Source of the DNA: Aquifex sp.
GTDB taxonomy: Bacteria; Aquificota; Aquificia; Aquificales; Aquificaceae
NCBI GenBank assembly: GCA_003978875.1
Contig: QNXQ01000092.1
Span: 1 to 29,050 of the forward strand
DNA length: 29,050 nucleotides
Direction of reading: 5' to 3'
Shown here: in pieces, positions 7,477-15,657 of the stretch
Layout of the letters: each line of letters opens with the position of its first letter
Numbering within the stretch: position 1 is the first letter of the stretch
The notes under the pieces: generated by a model
Database searches by the model: none
The model's input: the letters and a program-made list of their open reading frames with translations, nothing else
Told to the model about the DNA's origin: nothing
Position numbers and translations under genes: made by a program

Positions 7477-8226
7477 CTAACCCTTTTCGAAGCACTTCCT
7501 AAAAATCTCTTTAATACCCAGAAATGCAAGCAGGGAAGTTCCAACAATCCCCGAGAATAAAAGTGTGTAAAGTATGACCACTTGAAATAAAATGGCTTTC
7601 AATGGACTCACTCCTGCAACAAGCATACCTACTGCTACACCGGGAATATGCACCAATCCCGCAGACTTTAGCCAATTTAACTTAGGAATTAATGCCATTT
7701 TGATACTGTCTCTTATTACATCAATCAGTGCGTATCTCAATGTAGCTCCCAGAGCTACCTTCGCTTCTATTTCTTCTTTTCTGTTCCTTATCTCCGCTTT
7801 TATTCTGTCGTAAAAAAGGGATAAACTGTTCAAAGTATTTCCGATTATAAGCCCTCCGAAAGGAATAAGTTCGTAGGGAACCGTTTTCAAGACTTTTGTA
7901 AATATGAGAAAAAGTATAGGTAATGCATAACTTAAGGTTATAGATAAGTAAACCACAGGAAAAAGCCTTACGCTCTTACTTCTTTCGGTGAATATCAAAG
8001 ATGCAACGAGCGTCATAAAGGCAAATACTAAAAACTGTTTTTCGATTTCCGGAAACTTAAATATGTATTTGAGGATATAAGCCAGAATAAGGAGCTGAAG
8101 GAGTGTTCTCAGAGAAGACAAAAATATATCCTTTTCTATGCCTAAACCTTCAACGTAAGAGATTATCAAAGCAAATAGGACTAACAAATAAGCGTTTAGG
8201 TATATCCAGCTGTCCCAATTTTCCAT
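7477..8226 (-). CDS. FetB/UPF0014-family ABC-type permease
   Basis: A 249-residue membrane protein with about seven predicted segments. The central region ('LIPFGGLIIGNTLNSLSLFYDR' and the amphipathic 'EAKVALGATLRYALIDVIRDSIKMALIP') and the following 'SAGLVHIPGVAVGMLVAGVSP' are typical of the UPF0014/FetB family, known in E. coli as the permease of the FetAB iron exporter and in plants as ALS3/STAR2. The partner ATPase (FetA) is not next to it, so it may pair with an ATPase encoded elsewhere. The ATG at 8224-8226 is preceded by the divergent promoter region shared with the PilZ-flagellar operon. Confidence 0.82.
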   Translation of the reverse strand: MENWDSWIYLNAYLLVLFALIISYVEGLGIEKDIFLSSLRTLLQLLILAYILKYIFKFPEIEKQFLVFAFMTLVASLIFTERSKSVRLFPVVYLSITLSYALPILFLIFTKVLKTVPYELIPFGGLIIGNTLNSLSLFYDRIKAEIRNRKEEIEAKVALGATLRYALIDVIRDSIKMALIPKLNWLKSAGLVHIPGVAVGMLVAGVSPLKAILFQVVILYTLLFSGIVGTSLLAFLGIKEIFRKCFEKG

Positions 8227-8269
8227 AAGGAAGGATTATATAACCGACGAGTTTTACTTACTAAAAGGC

Positions 8270-8275
8270 TATACT
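8270..8275 (+). promoter_or_regulatory. Candidate -10 box for the PilZ-flhA-flhF-flhG-fliA operon
   Basis: TATACT at 8270-8275 lies only 9 nt before the ATG of the first operon gene, so the mRNA would be leaderless or nearly so. No clear -35 hexamer is found 16-18 nt upstream. The region is shared with the divergent FetB-like gene, which starts at 8226. Confidence 0.35.
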
Positions 8276-8284
8276 TAAAACAAG

Positions 8285-9346
8285 ATGGATATACTAAGAG
8301 AATTTTTGAGGGGATACGGAGAGGAATTCAGGAAGAAATTGAAAACCCCTGTGGACAGGTATGTTGAAAATGATGAGGAAATTTTAAAGGTTGCAGATGC
8401 TTTTTACAATCAACTTTTTAAAGAAAAAATCCACAAAGATTTCTTCTACAATTTAGCCCTCAGCTATGCGAACAGAGGTAAAAACATAAAACCTGTAATA
8501 TCCAGTGTCCTTCTTACAACTCTTAGGGATTTTTTAGATTATTTGGTTAAGACAAAAGAGGAACTAAACCGTTCTGATGTAGATATACTTAAAAAACTTT
8601 TTAATACTATAGAAGAAGTTCTTGAAGCGGTGGAAAAAGCTTACACCGAATACTTCCAAACTATTAATAAAGAACTCCAGAAAGTAAAACAGATGGAAGA
8701 AAAAGAAAGGAAATTCATGCTAAAGGAAGTAGAACTTATAAAACTAAAGGAAGAAAGTGTTCTATTCGTGTTTTCCTATAAAGAGCTTCCAATATACTGT
8801 AAAGGGAAGATAAAAGACCTGAACGATGATATTGTGGAGATAGAATTCATAGAAAGATGTTTGGCTCTACCAGTTTTAAATATCGGAGATTTCTTTTATG
8901 CAAAATCTGAAAATCTGACAAATCCTGTGAAACTTGAGGTAATGAAAAGGGAAGAAAAAACTATTCTTGCAAGAGCCATCAGTTATGAAGAAGTATTTAT
9001 AGAAAAGAGAGAACATGTAAGGGTTCAACCCGAAAAACCCATTCCGCTTTATATACTCGAGAAAAATATAGTAGGGGAGATGCTCGATATATCCATAGGG
9101 GGAATAGGCATATTCTTACAGGCTAAGGTAGTGGAACCCAATGAGATAGTTACATTGGAATTCAACATAAAAGATAAGGATATAAAGGTCAAAGGTGAAT
9201 GCAGGTATATTGTTGCATACGACCACGGGTATCGTGCCGGATTTAAGTTCGTCGACCTTTCTCCTCAACATGAGTCCTTAATAGGTCAATACGTTATGGA
9301 AAGACAGTTCCAAATTCTTAAGGAGCTGAGGGCCTTAGCTTCATGA
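8285..9346 (+). CDS. PilZ-domain c-di-GMP receptor, flagellar-operon linked
   Basis: A 353-residue cytoplasmic protein in three parts: an N-terminal all-helical domain (about 1-150), a YcgR-like beta domain (about 155-235) and a C-terminal PilZ domain. The c-di-GMP binding signature is complete: R242-E-H-V-R246 (RxxxR) and D268-I-S-I-G-G (DxSxxG). Such proteins slow or redirect flagella or regulate motility genes when c-di-GMP is high. It is the first gene of the operon and overlaps flhA by 4 nt (ATGA), so translation is coupled. No ribosome site precedes the ATG. The N-terminal helical domain is not one I can name; a globin-like sensor fold is possible but unsupported. Confidence 0.87.
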   Translation: MDILREFLRGYGEEFRKKLKTPVDRYVENDEEILKVADAFYNQLFKEKIHKDFFYNLALSYANRGKNIKPVISSVLLTTLRDFLDYLVKTKEELNRSDVDILKKLFNTIEEVLEAVEKAYTEYFQTINKELQKVKQMEEKERKFMLKEVELIKLKEESVLFVFSYKELPIYCKGKIKDLNDDIVEIEFIERCLALPVLNIGDFFYAKSENLTNPVKLEVMKREEKTILARAISYEEVFIEKREHVRVQPEKPIPLYILEKNIVGEMLDISIGGIGIFLQAKVVEPNEIVTLEFNIKDKDIKVKGECRYIVAYDHGYRAGFKFVDLSPQHESLIGQYVMERQFQILKELRALAS

Positions 9347-11379
9347 AAGGTAAAGAACTCTGGATAATCTTAGCGGTTGTTCTTATCCTCTCCGCAATAA
9401 TAATTCCGATACCTGCCTTTTTGCTGGATTTGCTCCTTACATTATCTATAACTTTTTCTTTGAGTGTTTTACTCTTAACTTTCTTCATTAAAAACCCTCT
9501 TGAGTTTTCTTCTTTTCCATCAATACTGCTTTTAGGAACACTTATGAGATTATCCCTCAACATAGCTGCTGCCCGTAGAATCTTGCTTCACGGTCATGAT
9601 GGGACACACGCTGCGGGAAAAGTGATAGAGGCCTTCGGTAAACTCGTGGCGGGAGGTGACATAGTAGTCGGTCTGATAATCTTCTTAATCTTTATAGTAA
9701 TAAACTTCATCGTAATTACGAAAGGTGCGGAAAGAATTTCCGAGGTTGCCGCGAGGTTTACTCTGGATGCTCTTCCCGGAAAACAGATGGCAATAGACGC
9801 AGACCTGAACGCAGGACTGATTACCGAGGAGGAAGCCAAAAGGAGAAGAAAGGAACTTGAGAGAGAATCTTCTTTTTATGCCGCTATGGATGGAGCGAGT
9901 AAATTCATAAGGGGGGATGCTATTGCAGCACTCGTTATCCTCTTTCTCAGCTTAATAGGTGGATTAATCATAGGTATAGCCATAAGGGGTATGGATTTTA
10001 CAACTGCCCTGAAAACTTACACAATTTTGTCTATAGGTGAAGGACTGGCTTCTCAGATTCCTGCCCTTTTGCTTTCTACTGCAGCTGGAGTACTTACCAC
10101 AAAGATGTCCTCTCAAGAAAATCTCGGAGAGGCAATTACCGGAGAATTCTTCAAACAACCGAAAGCTTTACTTTTTTCTGCAGGGGTTCTCGGATTTATC
10201 GGACTGATTCCGGGACTTCCCACTCTTCCGTTTCTTATAATGGCGGGAACATTGACGGGTCTTTATTACTTTATTAATCAATCCTTGAAGGAAAAGGAAC
10301 TTAAAGAACTTGAAGAACTTGCTAAAGAAAAGGTAAAGGAAAAAGAAGAAAAAGAGGAAGAAATAATTCCTCAACCAGACCCTATCACCCTTGAAATAGG
10401 GTATGCCCTAATACCTATGGTGGACGAAAGCCAGGGAGGAGAAATTCCTAAGAAGGTTAAAAATCTGAGAAAACAACTGGCAAAAGAGTACGGTGTGATT
10501 ATTCCTTTAGTACATATAAGGGATAACCTAAGATTAAAACCTAACGAGTACAGAATACTTATAAAAGGAATAGAGATAGATAAGTACGAGCTAATGCCCG
10601 GACATTATCTTGCTGTAGACCTTGGCGGTGCAAGGGTAAAAATAGACGGAATAGAAACCTATGACCCTGCCTTTAAGATAAAAGCTTTTTGGATAACTGA
10701 GGACAAAAGGGAGGAAGCTCAGAGATTGGGATATATGGTAGTGGATGAGGATACAGTGTTAATTACCCATCTGTCGGAGATTATAAAAAGAAATCTCCAC
10801 GAGCTCTTGACCAGAAACGAAGTAATGGAACTCGTAGAACTTCTCTCTAAAAAATACCCAAAAGTGGTAAAAGAAATAGTTCCCGACCAGGTTCCTATAT
10901 CAGTACTTCATAGAGTTTTACAAAACCTTCTCAGGGAAGGTATACCCGTAAACGATTTGCTTACCATACTCGAGACTATTGCAGATTATATAGAACAGAC
11001 AAAAGATCCGGATTTGCTCACGGAATACGTCAGACAGGCTCTTTCAAAAAGAATTACCCGCATGTATATGACCGATGGGACACTTTATGCAATAGCATTA
11101 TCTCCGAAAGTCGAATCGAAACTCATTCATTTCCTTAAAGAAAATAGAGAGGATGAATTCATAGACTTTGTTTTAAACAAACTCCTTCCGAAAATAAAAA
11201 ATGAAGTCGTAAAATTTACCCAATATCAGGCTATGCCGGTATTGCTCACGTCTGGAGAAGTTAGGCGGTTTATAAGAAGAACTATAGAGCCATACCTCTC
11301 GGAATTGGCGGTTCTATCTTATAATGAACTTGAAAAGCAGGTTAATATAAAAATATTAGGTATTATAGATGAAGATTGA
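9343..11379 (+). CDS. flhA: Flagellar biosynthesis protein FlhA
   Basis: A 678-residue inner-membrane component of the flagellar type III export gate. Eight membrane segments fill the first 310 residues, including the conserved FHIPEP-family block 'LLGTLMRLSLNIAAARRILL' and the 'MAIDADLNAGLITEEEAKRRR' cytoplasmic loop with its conserved Asp and Arg residues. A Lys/Glu-rich linker (about residues 312-343) leads to the soluble FlhAc platform that binds chaperone-substrate complexes. Length is normal for the family. It overlaps the PilZ gene upstream and the flhF gene downstream (11 nt). Confidence 0.97.
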   Translation: MKGKELWIILAVVLILSAIIIPIPAFLLDLLLTLSITFSLSVLLLTFFIKNPLEFSSFPSILLLGTLMRLSLNIAAARRILLHGHDGTHAAGKVIEAFGKLVAGGDIVVGLIIFLIFIVINFIVITKGAERISEVAARFTLDALPGKQMAIDADLNAGLITEEEAKRRRKELERESSFYAAMDGASKFIRGDAIAALVILFLSLIGGLIIGIAIRGMDFTTALKTYTILSIGEGLASQIPALLLSTAAGVLTTKMSSQENLGEAITGEFFKQPKALLFSAGVLGFIGLIPGLPTLPFLIMAGTLTGLYYFINQSLKEKELKELEELAKEKVKEKEEKEEEIIPQPDPITLEIGYALIPMVDESQGGEIPKKVKNLRKQLAKEYGVIIPLVHIRDNLRLKPNEYRILIKGIEIDKYELMPGHYLAVDLGGARVKIDGIETYDPAFKIKAFWITEDKREEAQRLGYMVVDEDTVLITHLSEIIKRNLHELLTRNEVMELVELLSKKYPKVVKEIVPDQVPISVLHRVLQNLLREGIPVNDLLTILETIADYIEQTKDPDLLTEYVRQALSKRITRMYMTDGTLYAIALSPKVESKLIHFLKENREDEFIDFVLNKLLPKIKNEVVKFTQYQAMPVLLTSGEVRRFIRRTIEPYLSELAVLSYNELEKQVNIKILGIIDED

Positions 11380-12490
11380 AAAACTGGAAGTACAATCTAT
11401 ACAGGAAGCTATAGAGATACTTGAAAAGAAATACGGAGAGAATGCCGTAATACTCTCTTCAAGAATAATAAAGAAAAAAAGGTTTGGATTTCTCCCAATT
11501 TTCCCGAGAAAGATGCTTGAGGTAACCGTTGGAATTCAAGAAGAAGAAGATTTCAGAAAGGAACTCGAAAGGGAAAAAGAGTTGATGAAGGAAATAGAAA
11601 ATCTCAAGAAAATAGTAAATGAACTTCTTAATAATAGCGGTAATAAAACTGAAACGGTTTACCAGAAGAAAGGAGATAAGTATTCACCTCGTGTGCGCAG
11701 AATATTTGAAAAATTAATAATAAAGAACATAAATAGAGAGATAGCGGAAAAGCTCATAGAAGAAGCATGCGGGTATGACTTGGATAACAAGATATACGAC
11801 TTTAAAGATGAACCTTATAGGGCTATAAAGGAAAGTATAGAAAAAAATCTGAAAATTGAGGAAAACTTCTTAGAAAATCCACCTAAAGTTGTAGCCTTGG
11901 TTGGTCCCACAGGTGTAGGGAAAACTACCACGATAGCAAAACTTGCACACCTTTTTAAGAAAAACAAAAAAAAGGTCGGAATTATATCCCTGGATAGCTT
12001 CCGTATGGGCGCCTTTGAACAGCTTAAAGCTTTTGCTGAGATATTGGAAGTTCCCTTCAAACTGGCAGATTCCCCTCGTAGTTTCAACATACATCTACTT
12101 GAGATGGATGATAGGGATGTAATCCTGGTAGACACTGCAGGCCGGAGCCATTACGACGTAGTAAGACTAAAAGAATTAGAGGCTTACTTCAAGGTATCGG
12201 ATATAAATACTTACCTCACAATAGCGGCCAACCTATCGGAACTTGTAATGTATGAAGCGATAATGCAGTTCGGAATGTTCTCCATAAAAGGATTGATTTT
12301 CACAAAACTGGATGAAACTCCTTATCCGGGAAGTATAATAAACGTAGCTTACAGAACCCAGTATCCTATACTGTGTTTTACCACCGGTCAAGCCCTTCCC
12401 GAGGATATAGTAATGGCAAATTACGATTATTTAGTCCGATTAATTTTAGAGGATGAGGATGAAGTTAGATCAGCAGTTGAGCTTGCTTAA
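11369..12490 (+). CDS. flhF: Flagellar SRP-like GTPase FlhF
   Basis: A 373-residue SRP-family GTPase that in polar flagellates sets flagellar position and recruits FliF. The N-terminal B domain (1-100, charged) and N domain (about 105-170) precede the G domain: G1 GPTGVGKTT (179-187), G3 DTAGRS and G4 TKLDE are all intact. It overlaps flhA by 11 nt and the flhG start by about 30 nt, so the three are probably translated together. The pairing with FlhG suggests a polar or numerically controlled flagellar pattern. Confidence 0.95.
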   Translation: MKIEKLEVQSIQEAIEILEKKYGENAVILSSRIIKKKRFGFLPIFPRKMLEVTVGIQEEEDFRKELEREKELMKEIENLKKIVNELLNNSGNKTETVYQKKGDKYSPRVRRIFEKLIIKNINREIAEKLIEEACGYDLDNKIYDFKDEPYRAIKESIEKNLKIEENFLENPPKVVALVGPTGVGKTTTIAKLAHLFKKNKKKVGIISLDSFRMGAFEQLKAFAEILEVPFKLADSPRSFNIHLLEMDDRDVILVDTAGRSHYDVVRLKELEAYFKVSDINTYLTIAANLSELVMYEAIMQFGMFSIKGLIFTKLDETPYPGSIINVAYRTQYPILCFTTGQALPEDIVMANYDYLVRLILEDEDEVRSAVELA

Positions 12491-13289
12491 ACATAAAGTA
12501 GGAAAGGAAACTAAAACCAAATACATATCTATTTCCAGTGGTAAAGGTGGCGTAGGGAAAACTTTAATTGCTATTAATTTAGGAGAAATACTTTCCGAGA
12601 ACGGAAAAAAGGTTTTGATATTTGACGGAGATTTGGGACTAAGCAATATTCATTTGATGTACGGAATATCTCCCACAAAGGATTTAGTGGATTTAGTTAA
12701 AGGGTACGCCACTATAGAAGAACTACCGGTAAAGGTAAATAAAAATCTGTATTTCATATCTGGCGGAAGCGGGTTTCAACAGCTTGCTGACATTCCTAAA
12801 ACACAACTCAGCAGTATTATAATGAAGCTTCACGAATTTGCTGAGGAAAACTTTAACTACGTAATCATAGATACACCACCGGGTATTCATAAAACAACCA
12901 TTATGCTCGCTTCGAGTGTGGACATACCTCTTATAATTACCACTCCTGAACCTACCGCAATAATGGATGCATACGCGCTTATCAAGGTAATAAATAAAGA
13001 AGAGGGAATAGATGATTTCTACGTTATAGTGAATAAGGCGGACAACTCCGCAGAGGCAAAAGCTGTCGTGGAAAGCTTAGAACTCCTTGCAATGAAGTAC
13101 ACAACGGCAAGGATAAATTACATAGGCTACCTTCACTATAGAAAGAATCTTATCAGAAGGATTATTGACCAAAATCCCATAGACAAAGCATTTAAGGAGG
13201 AGCTAAGGGAATCCATTTCCAATCTTGACTTTGAAGTCCAGGAAAGGGAGGGTTTTTGGAGTAAAATACTTAAAAAGCTGGGAATATGA
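12459..13289 (+). CDS. flhG: MinD/ParA-like flagellar number regulator FlhG (FleN)
   Basis: A 276-residue MinD-like ATPase that limits flagellar number by acting on FlhF. From the ATG at 12459 the N-terminus is MKLDQQLSLLK, which keeps the short DQ-type helix known to stimulate FlhF GTPase activity. The deviant Walker A GKGGVGKT is at residues 28-35, with 'VIIDTPPGI' as the following nucleotide/switch segment. I prefer this ATG over the in-frame ATG at 12453 because AGAGG at 12448-12452 is correctly spaced (6 nt) for it. The C-terminal basic 'EREGFWSKILKKLG' resembles a membrane-targeting amphipathic helix. The stop overlaps the fliA start (ATGA). Confidence 0.93.
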   Translation: MKLDQQLSLLKHKVGKETKTKYISISSGKGGVGKTLIAINLGEILSENGKKVLIFDGDLGLSNIHLMYGISPTKDLVDLVKGYATIEELPVKVNKNLYFISGGSGFQQLADIPKTQLSSIIMKLHEFAEENFNYVIIDTPPGIHKTTIMLASSVDIPLIITTPEPTAIMDAYALIKVINKEEGIDDFYVIVNKADNSAEAKAVVESLELLAMKYTTARINYIGYLHYRKNLIRRIIDQNPIDKAFKEELRESISNLDFEVQEREGFWSKILKKLGI

Positions 13290-13996
13290 AAAATCCTTAC
13301 AAAGAGGGAATTGACAGAGAGGAACTTATTTTGCAATATCTTCCTTTGGTTAAAGGAATAGCTTACAACATAAAGAAACACTTGCCTGAGGATGTAGATG
13401 TAAGAGACCTCATAGGCTACGGAATAATAGGCTTGATAAAGGGTGTAGACAGATTAAATACCTCGGACAAAAGGAAGGTTGAAACTTACCTAAAGCTAAA
13501 GATTAAAGGTGCTATATACGATTATCTGAGGAGTCTCGATTTCGGGAGCAGACAAATAAGAGATAAGGAAAAGAAAATAAAAGAAACTCTGGAGAGGTTA
13601 AAAGAAAAATTAGGAAGAGAACCCACAGATGAGGAGATTGCAAGGGAATTAGGTATTTCCGTGGAAGAGTTGATGAAAATACTCAGAAAGATTTCTTTTT
13701 CTTACATTCTCAATTTAGAGGAAATTTTCAGAGAAAATGTAAGGGATTATTCAGAGCTAATTGCATCAAGGGAAGATGTAGAAGAAAAAATAATTAAAAA
13801 GGATTTTGAAGAAAGATTAAGAAAGGCTATTAGGGAGCTCCCTGAGAGAGAAAAGCTTGTTATACAACTAATTTTTTATGAAGAACTGCCTTTGAAAAAG
13901 GTTGCGGAAATTCTGAATACTTCCGTTTCCCGTGTAGCACAGATTAAAACAAGAGCCCTGCGGAGACTGAGGGAAAAACTACTCAGTTTCCAATGA
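13286..13996 (+). CDS. fliA: RNA polymerase sigma-28 factor FliA
   Basis: A 236-residue sigma-28 factor for late flagellar and chemotaxis genes. Region 2 (about residues 10-75, with the 'DLIGYGIIGLIKGVDRL' segment), region 3 (about 115-140, 'GREPTDEEIARELGISVEEL') and region 4 (about 190-235, with the helix-turn-helix 'LKKVAEILNTSVSRVAQIK') are all present; region 1.1 is absent, as normal for this class. Its last 14 nt overlap the 3' end of the convergent TPR-like gene. No anti-sigma factor FlgM is encoded beside it. Confidence 0.96.
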   Translation: MKNPYKEGIDREELILQYLPLVKGIAYNIKKHLPEDVDVRDLIGYGIIGLIKGVDRLNTSDKRKVETYLKLKIKGAIYDYLRSLDFGSRQIRDKEKKIKETLERLKEKLGREPTDEEIARELGISVEELMKILRKISFSYILNLEEIFRENVRDYSELIASREDVEEKIIKKDFEERLRKAIRELPEREKLVIQLIFYEELPLKKVAEILNTSVSRVAQIKTRALRRLREKLLSFQ

Positions 13997-14540
13997 ATTC
14001 CTCAAACTTTTCCCTGTATTTATTGAACCAACTTTCCAACGATTTTGTATCGTAGCCGCCGTTTTTTCCAAAGGTAAGTTCAAATTCCTCAAATCCCATG
14101 CCTTCCAAAATGGCAAGGATGTAATATTTAACACCTATATCGTCCTCTGGGTCTAATTTATATAACGTCTTTAGTATTTCCAAAGCTTTATCGATTTCAC
14201 CTATTTCCCAAAACATAATTCCCGTTTCAAGTATGGCCTTTATAATGTGCCTGTTAGTTTCATGCTTCCAGGAAAGTCTGTCAGGGAGTTTTCCATCATT
14301 TTCTTTGATGAGTTCCATGGCCTTTTGGTAGGCTTCGAGTAAAACCTCCTCAGCCTCTTTTATATGACCTTCATTTTCGAGAATTTCGGAAAGGTATATG
14401 TATGTCTCGAGATAATAAGGGTCTTCATCTATTAGCTTTTTTAATGAGGATATCAGAGCAGGAATATCATATCTGTATTCTTCCAAGACACTCTTGAGTT
14501 TTTGGGCTACCGGTCTTTCTTTGTCTATAAATTCTCGCAT
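13983..14540 (-). CDS. TPR-like helical protein of unknown function
   Basis: A 185-residue acidic, all-helical soluble protein. At least two tetratricopeptide-like repeats are visible: about residues 35-75 ('DPYYLETYIYLSEILENEGHI' then 'KEAEEVLLEAYQKA') and about 108-140 ('ETGIMFWEIGEIDKALEIL' then 'KTLYKLDPEDD'). These normally form a protein-binding scaffold. I choose the ATG at 14538-14540 over the TTG two codons upstream. No Shine-Dalgarno sequence is visible. It is divergent from lpxD and convergent with fliA (14-nt overlap). I do not recognise a specific family or partner. Confidence 0.72.
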   Translation of the reverse strand: MREFIDKERPVAQKLKSVLEEYRYDIPALISSLKKLIDEDPYYLETYIYLSEILENEGHIKEAEEVLLEAYQKAMELIKENDGKLPDRLSWKHETNRHIIKAILETGIMFWEIGEIDKALEILKTLYKLDPEDDIGVKYYILAILEGMGFEEFELTFGKNGGYDTKSLESWFNKYREKFEEFIGN

Positions 14541-14580
14541 AATCAACTTAATAATTTAACAACTTCTTAAAATCATTTAT

Positions 14581-15558
14581 ATGAAGATTTTACTTAAAAA
14601 AGTTGCACAGGTAATTGAAGGAGAGGTGAAGGGAAATCCGCTTGAAGAGATAACAGGTATATCCACTCCTGAAAATCCTAAAGAGAATACAATAGTTTTT
14701 TGCAAAACAGATAAAGATATAGAAAAAGCTAAAGGAATAGCTAAGGCAATCGTTACGGAAAAGGATGTAGATGGAATTTCATATATAAAGGTTAAAGACG
14801 TTAGACTTGCTCTTGCAAAATTTTTGGAATACTTTTTTCCCGAAAAACATCCGGTAGGAATATCTCCTAAAGCTTCCCTGGGTGAAGGTGTAGAAGTAGG
14901 AGAAGAGGTTTACATAGGAGATTTTGTGGTAATAGGAAACAATGTAAAAATAGGAAACAATGTAAAGATTTATCCCTTTACATACGTAGGTGACAACACA
15001 GTTATAGGAGACAATACGATAATATTCAGCGGGGTTCACATCTACAGAAATACGGTAATAGGGAAAAACGTAAGAATACACAGCGGTTCCGTGATAGGGG
15101 CCGATGGTTTTGGATACCATATATCTCCTTCGGGAATAAAAAAGTTAAACCACATAGGTACGGTGATTATAGAAGACAATGTTGAAATAGGAGCTAATAC
15201 AACAATAGACAGGGCAATGATAGAAGCGACTATTGTAGGAAAAAATACTAAAATAGACAACCTCGTTATGGTTGGGCATAACTGTAAAATCGGAGAAAAC
15301 AACATTATAGTTTCTCAAGTGGGACTTTCGGGCAGTGTTAAAACTGGGAAAAATGTAATTCTCGCGGGACAAGTAGGTGTCGCTGACCACGTAGAGATAG
15401 GTGATAACGTAGTAGTTACTGCAAAATCGGGAGTGGCCAACAATTTGGCTTCCAATAAAACTTACGGTGCTAACCTTCCGGCAATAGAGTGGAGTAAGTG
15501 GAAGAGAATTTACCTATACCTCTTGCGTCTACCTGATATTTTTAAGAAATTTAAGTAA
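14581..15558 (+). CDS. lpxD: UDP-3-O-acylglucosamine N-acyltransferase LpxD
   Basis: A 325-residue enzyme of lipid A synthesis that N-acylates UDP-3-O-acyl-glucosamine, marking a Gram-negative outer membrane. The N-terminal uridine-binding domain (about 1-95) is followed by about ten hexapeptide repeats (I-G-x-N-V type, about residues 100-285) forming the left-handed beta helix, and a C-terminal helix. His233 in MVGHNCKIG is the likely catalytic base. No Shine-Dalgarno sequence precedes the ATG and only 40 nt separate it from the divergent TPR gene, so a leaderless transcript is plausible. It is not next to other lpx genes here. Confidence 0.95.
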   Translation: MKILLKKVAQVIEGEVKGNPLEEITGISTPENPKENTIVFCKTDKDIEKAKGIAKAIVTEKDVDGISYIKVKDVRLALAKFLEYFFPEKHPVGISPKASLGEGVEVGEEVYIGDFVVIGNNVKIGNNVKIYPFTYVGDNTVIGDNTIIFSGVHIYRNTVIGKNVRIHSGSVIGADGFGYHISPSGIKKLNHIGTVIIEDNVEIGANTTIDRAMIEATIVGKNTKIDNLVMVGHNCKIGENNIIVSQVGLSGSVKTGKNVILAGQVGVADHVEIGDNVVVTAKSGVANNLASNKTYGANLPAIEWSKWKRIYLYLLRLPDIFKKFK

Positions 15559-15561
15559 GAG

Positions 15562-15657
15562 ATGACAGAAACCCTCCTGTTTATTCTAATTTTTATACTC
15601 GGTATTTATCTGATTTATAAAAGTAAAAAGAAGAAAAAGGGTTGCTGTGAGCTTTAA
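15562..15657 (+). CDS. Predicted 31-residue single-span membrane peptide ending in a Cys pair
   Basis: A short ORF that begins 3 nt after the lpxD stop. It encodes 31 residues: a hydrophobic span (about residues 4-19, rich in Ile/Leu/Phe), a basic stretch of six Lys with one Ser, then Gly-Cys-Cys-Glu-Leu at the C-terminus. The layout (short TM, Lys-rich, vicinal Cys tail) resembles the FeoB-associated Cys-rich membrane protein type, but no feoB is present. The ribosome site is weak, and the stop overlaps the 3' end of the histidine kinase gene on the other strand by 4 nt. It could also be a chance ORF. Confidence 0.45.
   Translation: MTETLLFILIFILGIYLIYKSKKKKKGCCEL

Noticed and set aside
8227..8284. 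A sigma-28 promoter before the PilZ-flhA operon (ACCGACGA resembles GCCGATAA)
   Set aside because: There is no TAAA box at the right distance and the match is weak; the TATACT box nearer the start is a better candidate.
14779..15390. Several 80-113 codon open frames on the - strand
   Set aside because: They are shadows of the repeated hexapeptide codons of lpxD; low-complexity Tyr/Ser/Val-rich products.
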